64,000 nt of DNA from Tupaia tana (lineage: Eukaryota; Chordata; Mammalia; Scandentia; Tupaiidae): assembly GCA_026018925.1 (NCBI GenBank), contig JAKSZU010000016.1, forward strand, positions 56,207,075 to 56,271,074, given 5' to 3'. Each line of letters opens with the position of its first letter. Positions within the stretch are counted from its first letter, which is position 1. Positions 63,354 through 64,000 of this stretch are shown here, piece by piece. The notes under the pieces are model-generated. The model was not told the origin of the DNA. It saw only the letters and a program-made list of their open reading frames with translations, and ran no database searches. The position numbers were made by a program, and so were the translations under genes.

Positions 63354-63435
63354 AAAAAGCCCAAACAAAATCCCAGGACCCTTCTCCAGAACAATTAAAT
63401 CAGAATCTCTGTGGGGTGGGATATAAGCATTTAAA
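63171..63435 (+). repeat. Second MER5A-like relic, split by a SINE head
   Basis: 'GTGGTTCAACCGGGGCTATCCGTTAGACTCACCC' and 'TTTATAAAAACCCATCCCCAG' lie left of the SINE. 'CCAGGACCC', 'CCAGAACAATTAAATCAGAATCTCTGTGGGGTGGG' lie right. Confidence 0.75.
63230..63358 (+). mobile_element. SINE reduced to its tRNA-derived head plus A tail
   Basis: 'GGGCCTGCAGTTGGTATGATAGTTAAAGC', 'GCAATCCACATGGCC', box B 'GTGGTTTGAGTCTTGGACC', 'TGGCAGCTTGGAAATCAC', then directly (AAAT)n and about 24 A. The middle and CT-rich parts are absent, giving the shortest form of the family in this window. Confidence 0.75.
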
Positions 63436-63463
63436 AAACAACAACAACAACAACAACAAAAAA
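63433..63463. repeat. (AAC)n microsatellite
   Basis: Seven to eight ACA/AAC units followed by A7. Confidence 0.95.
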
Positions 63464-63470
63464 ATACTTA

Positions 63471-64000
63471 GATGGTTGTAATGCATAGTCAGGTTTGGGA
63501 TTTACTTTTCCCTGACACAGAACTTTAAATTTAGAAAAAGATAATGCTACTGTAGGCTATAGAGGTGTGGACAGATGAGAGGGGTTATTTAGCCTGATTT
63601 TAAAGAGTAATTAAGTGAAGAGAAAGGGATGATTTATCTTCTTATAAAGGTAAGACTTTTGGGCAAATCAACTGGATTTCTGTTTCTTGGCAGACCAATA
63701 AGTTTATGAACTGTTAGGTTAGTCAGCATGGTTTTTTTCCTCATTAGCAAGTGGCCAGTGAGTGGGACTAACGTGCTTGTCATCACCCTTACTAACAAAC
63801 ATTCATTTACCACCTTCTTTTCTTCTTAATTTAGATGGACTTGTATTTATCTTACAAGCTTGTATGTGTATGTGTTTGGAATTGCAGTGTGGCTGTGGAC
63901 CATGAAATAGTAATAGATTGAATTTTGAAAATGATTCTGCCATTTTAATATTTCATCTCTACCCCTCTTCATTCATATATAACATTAAGGTACTACAAAT
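63471..64000. other. Non-coding, unassigned sequence
   Basis: No gene or repeat recognised up to the window edge. Confidence 0.4.

Noticed and set aside
1..64000. Colugo (CYN), equine (ERE), hedgehog (ERI) or Afrotherian (AfroSINE) origin for the main SINE
   Set aside because: The head and body words I remember for those families do not match GGGACCAGCAGTTAGCG...CCTATAGCGAAAACCTCTCC. The 7SL-derived chimeras also restrict the host to Euarchontoglires.

Overview
This window is vertebrate, specifically eutherian mammal, nuclear DNA with no protein-coding gene that I can support. It reads as intergenic or deep-intronic sequence. The evidence is a low-GC background with scattered remnants of old mammalian interspersed repeats (MIR, L2, old antisense L1, MER5-type hAT relics, a MaLR-type LTR, palindromic DNA-transposon relics), microsatellites, and a very active lineage-specific SINE. 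No open reading frame looks like an exon of a known family. The longer ORFs are mostly translations of the SINE, which has a GC-rich body and recurs in both orientations.

The dominant element is a roughly 260-270 bp tRNA-derived SINE. Its 5' head carries good RNA polymerase III box A and box B matches, followed by a middle region, a CT-rich stretch, a conserved 'CCTATAGC(A/G)AAAACCTCTCC' end and a poly(A) tail. About fifteen young copies have exact or near-exact 9-18 bp target-site duplications, and a comparable number of older, diverged copies are present. A second class is a composite of a tRNA-like head joined to a 7SL-RNA-derived (Alu/B1-like) part. 7SL-derived SINEs are known from primates, rodents and tree shrews. 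A 7SL/tRNA chimera alongside a hugely abundant separate tRNA SINE best fits a tree shrew (Tupaia; Tu type II chimeras and the tRNA-derived Tu type III as I remember them). That assignment is from memory, about 0.65 likely, and not checked by alignment.

Layout: 1-10 kb is dense in SINEs and includes an old antisense L1 (about 7.4-9.7 kb) cut by four SINEs. 10-18 kb is mixed, with MIR copies split by young SINEs. At 18.2-18.7 kb lie a poly(A)-only retroinsertion and a CpG-rich solo LTR with a perfect 6 bp target duplication. 20-26.6 kb is almost free of the young SINE and holds candidate conserved noncoding blocks and an exact 58 bp tandem duplication. 26.6-37.6 kb is again SINE-rich, with a dimeric SINE inside an L2. 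37.6-50 kb is SINE-poor with MIR and L2. 50-54.2 kb has stacked and nested SINEs. 54-61 kb is SINE-poor with an internally deleted old L1. 61-64 kb has another SINE dimer and MER5-type relics.

No genes work together here. The interest lies in retrotransposon biology (dimers, short subfamilies, 7SL chimeras, nesting order) and in possible regulatory conservation of the SINE-poor blocks. I did not find convincing evidence of a new biological system.
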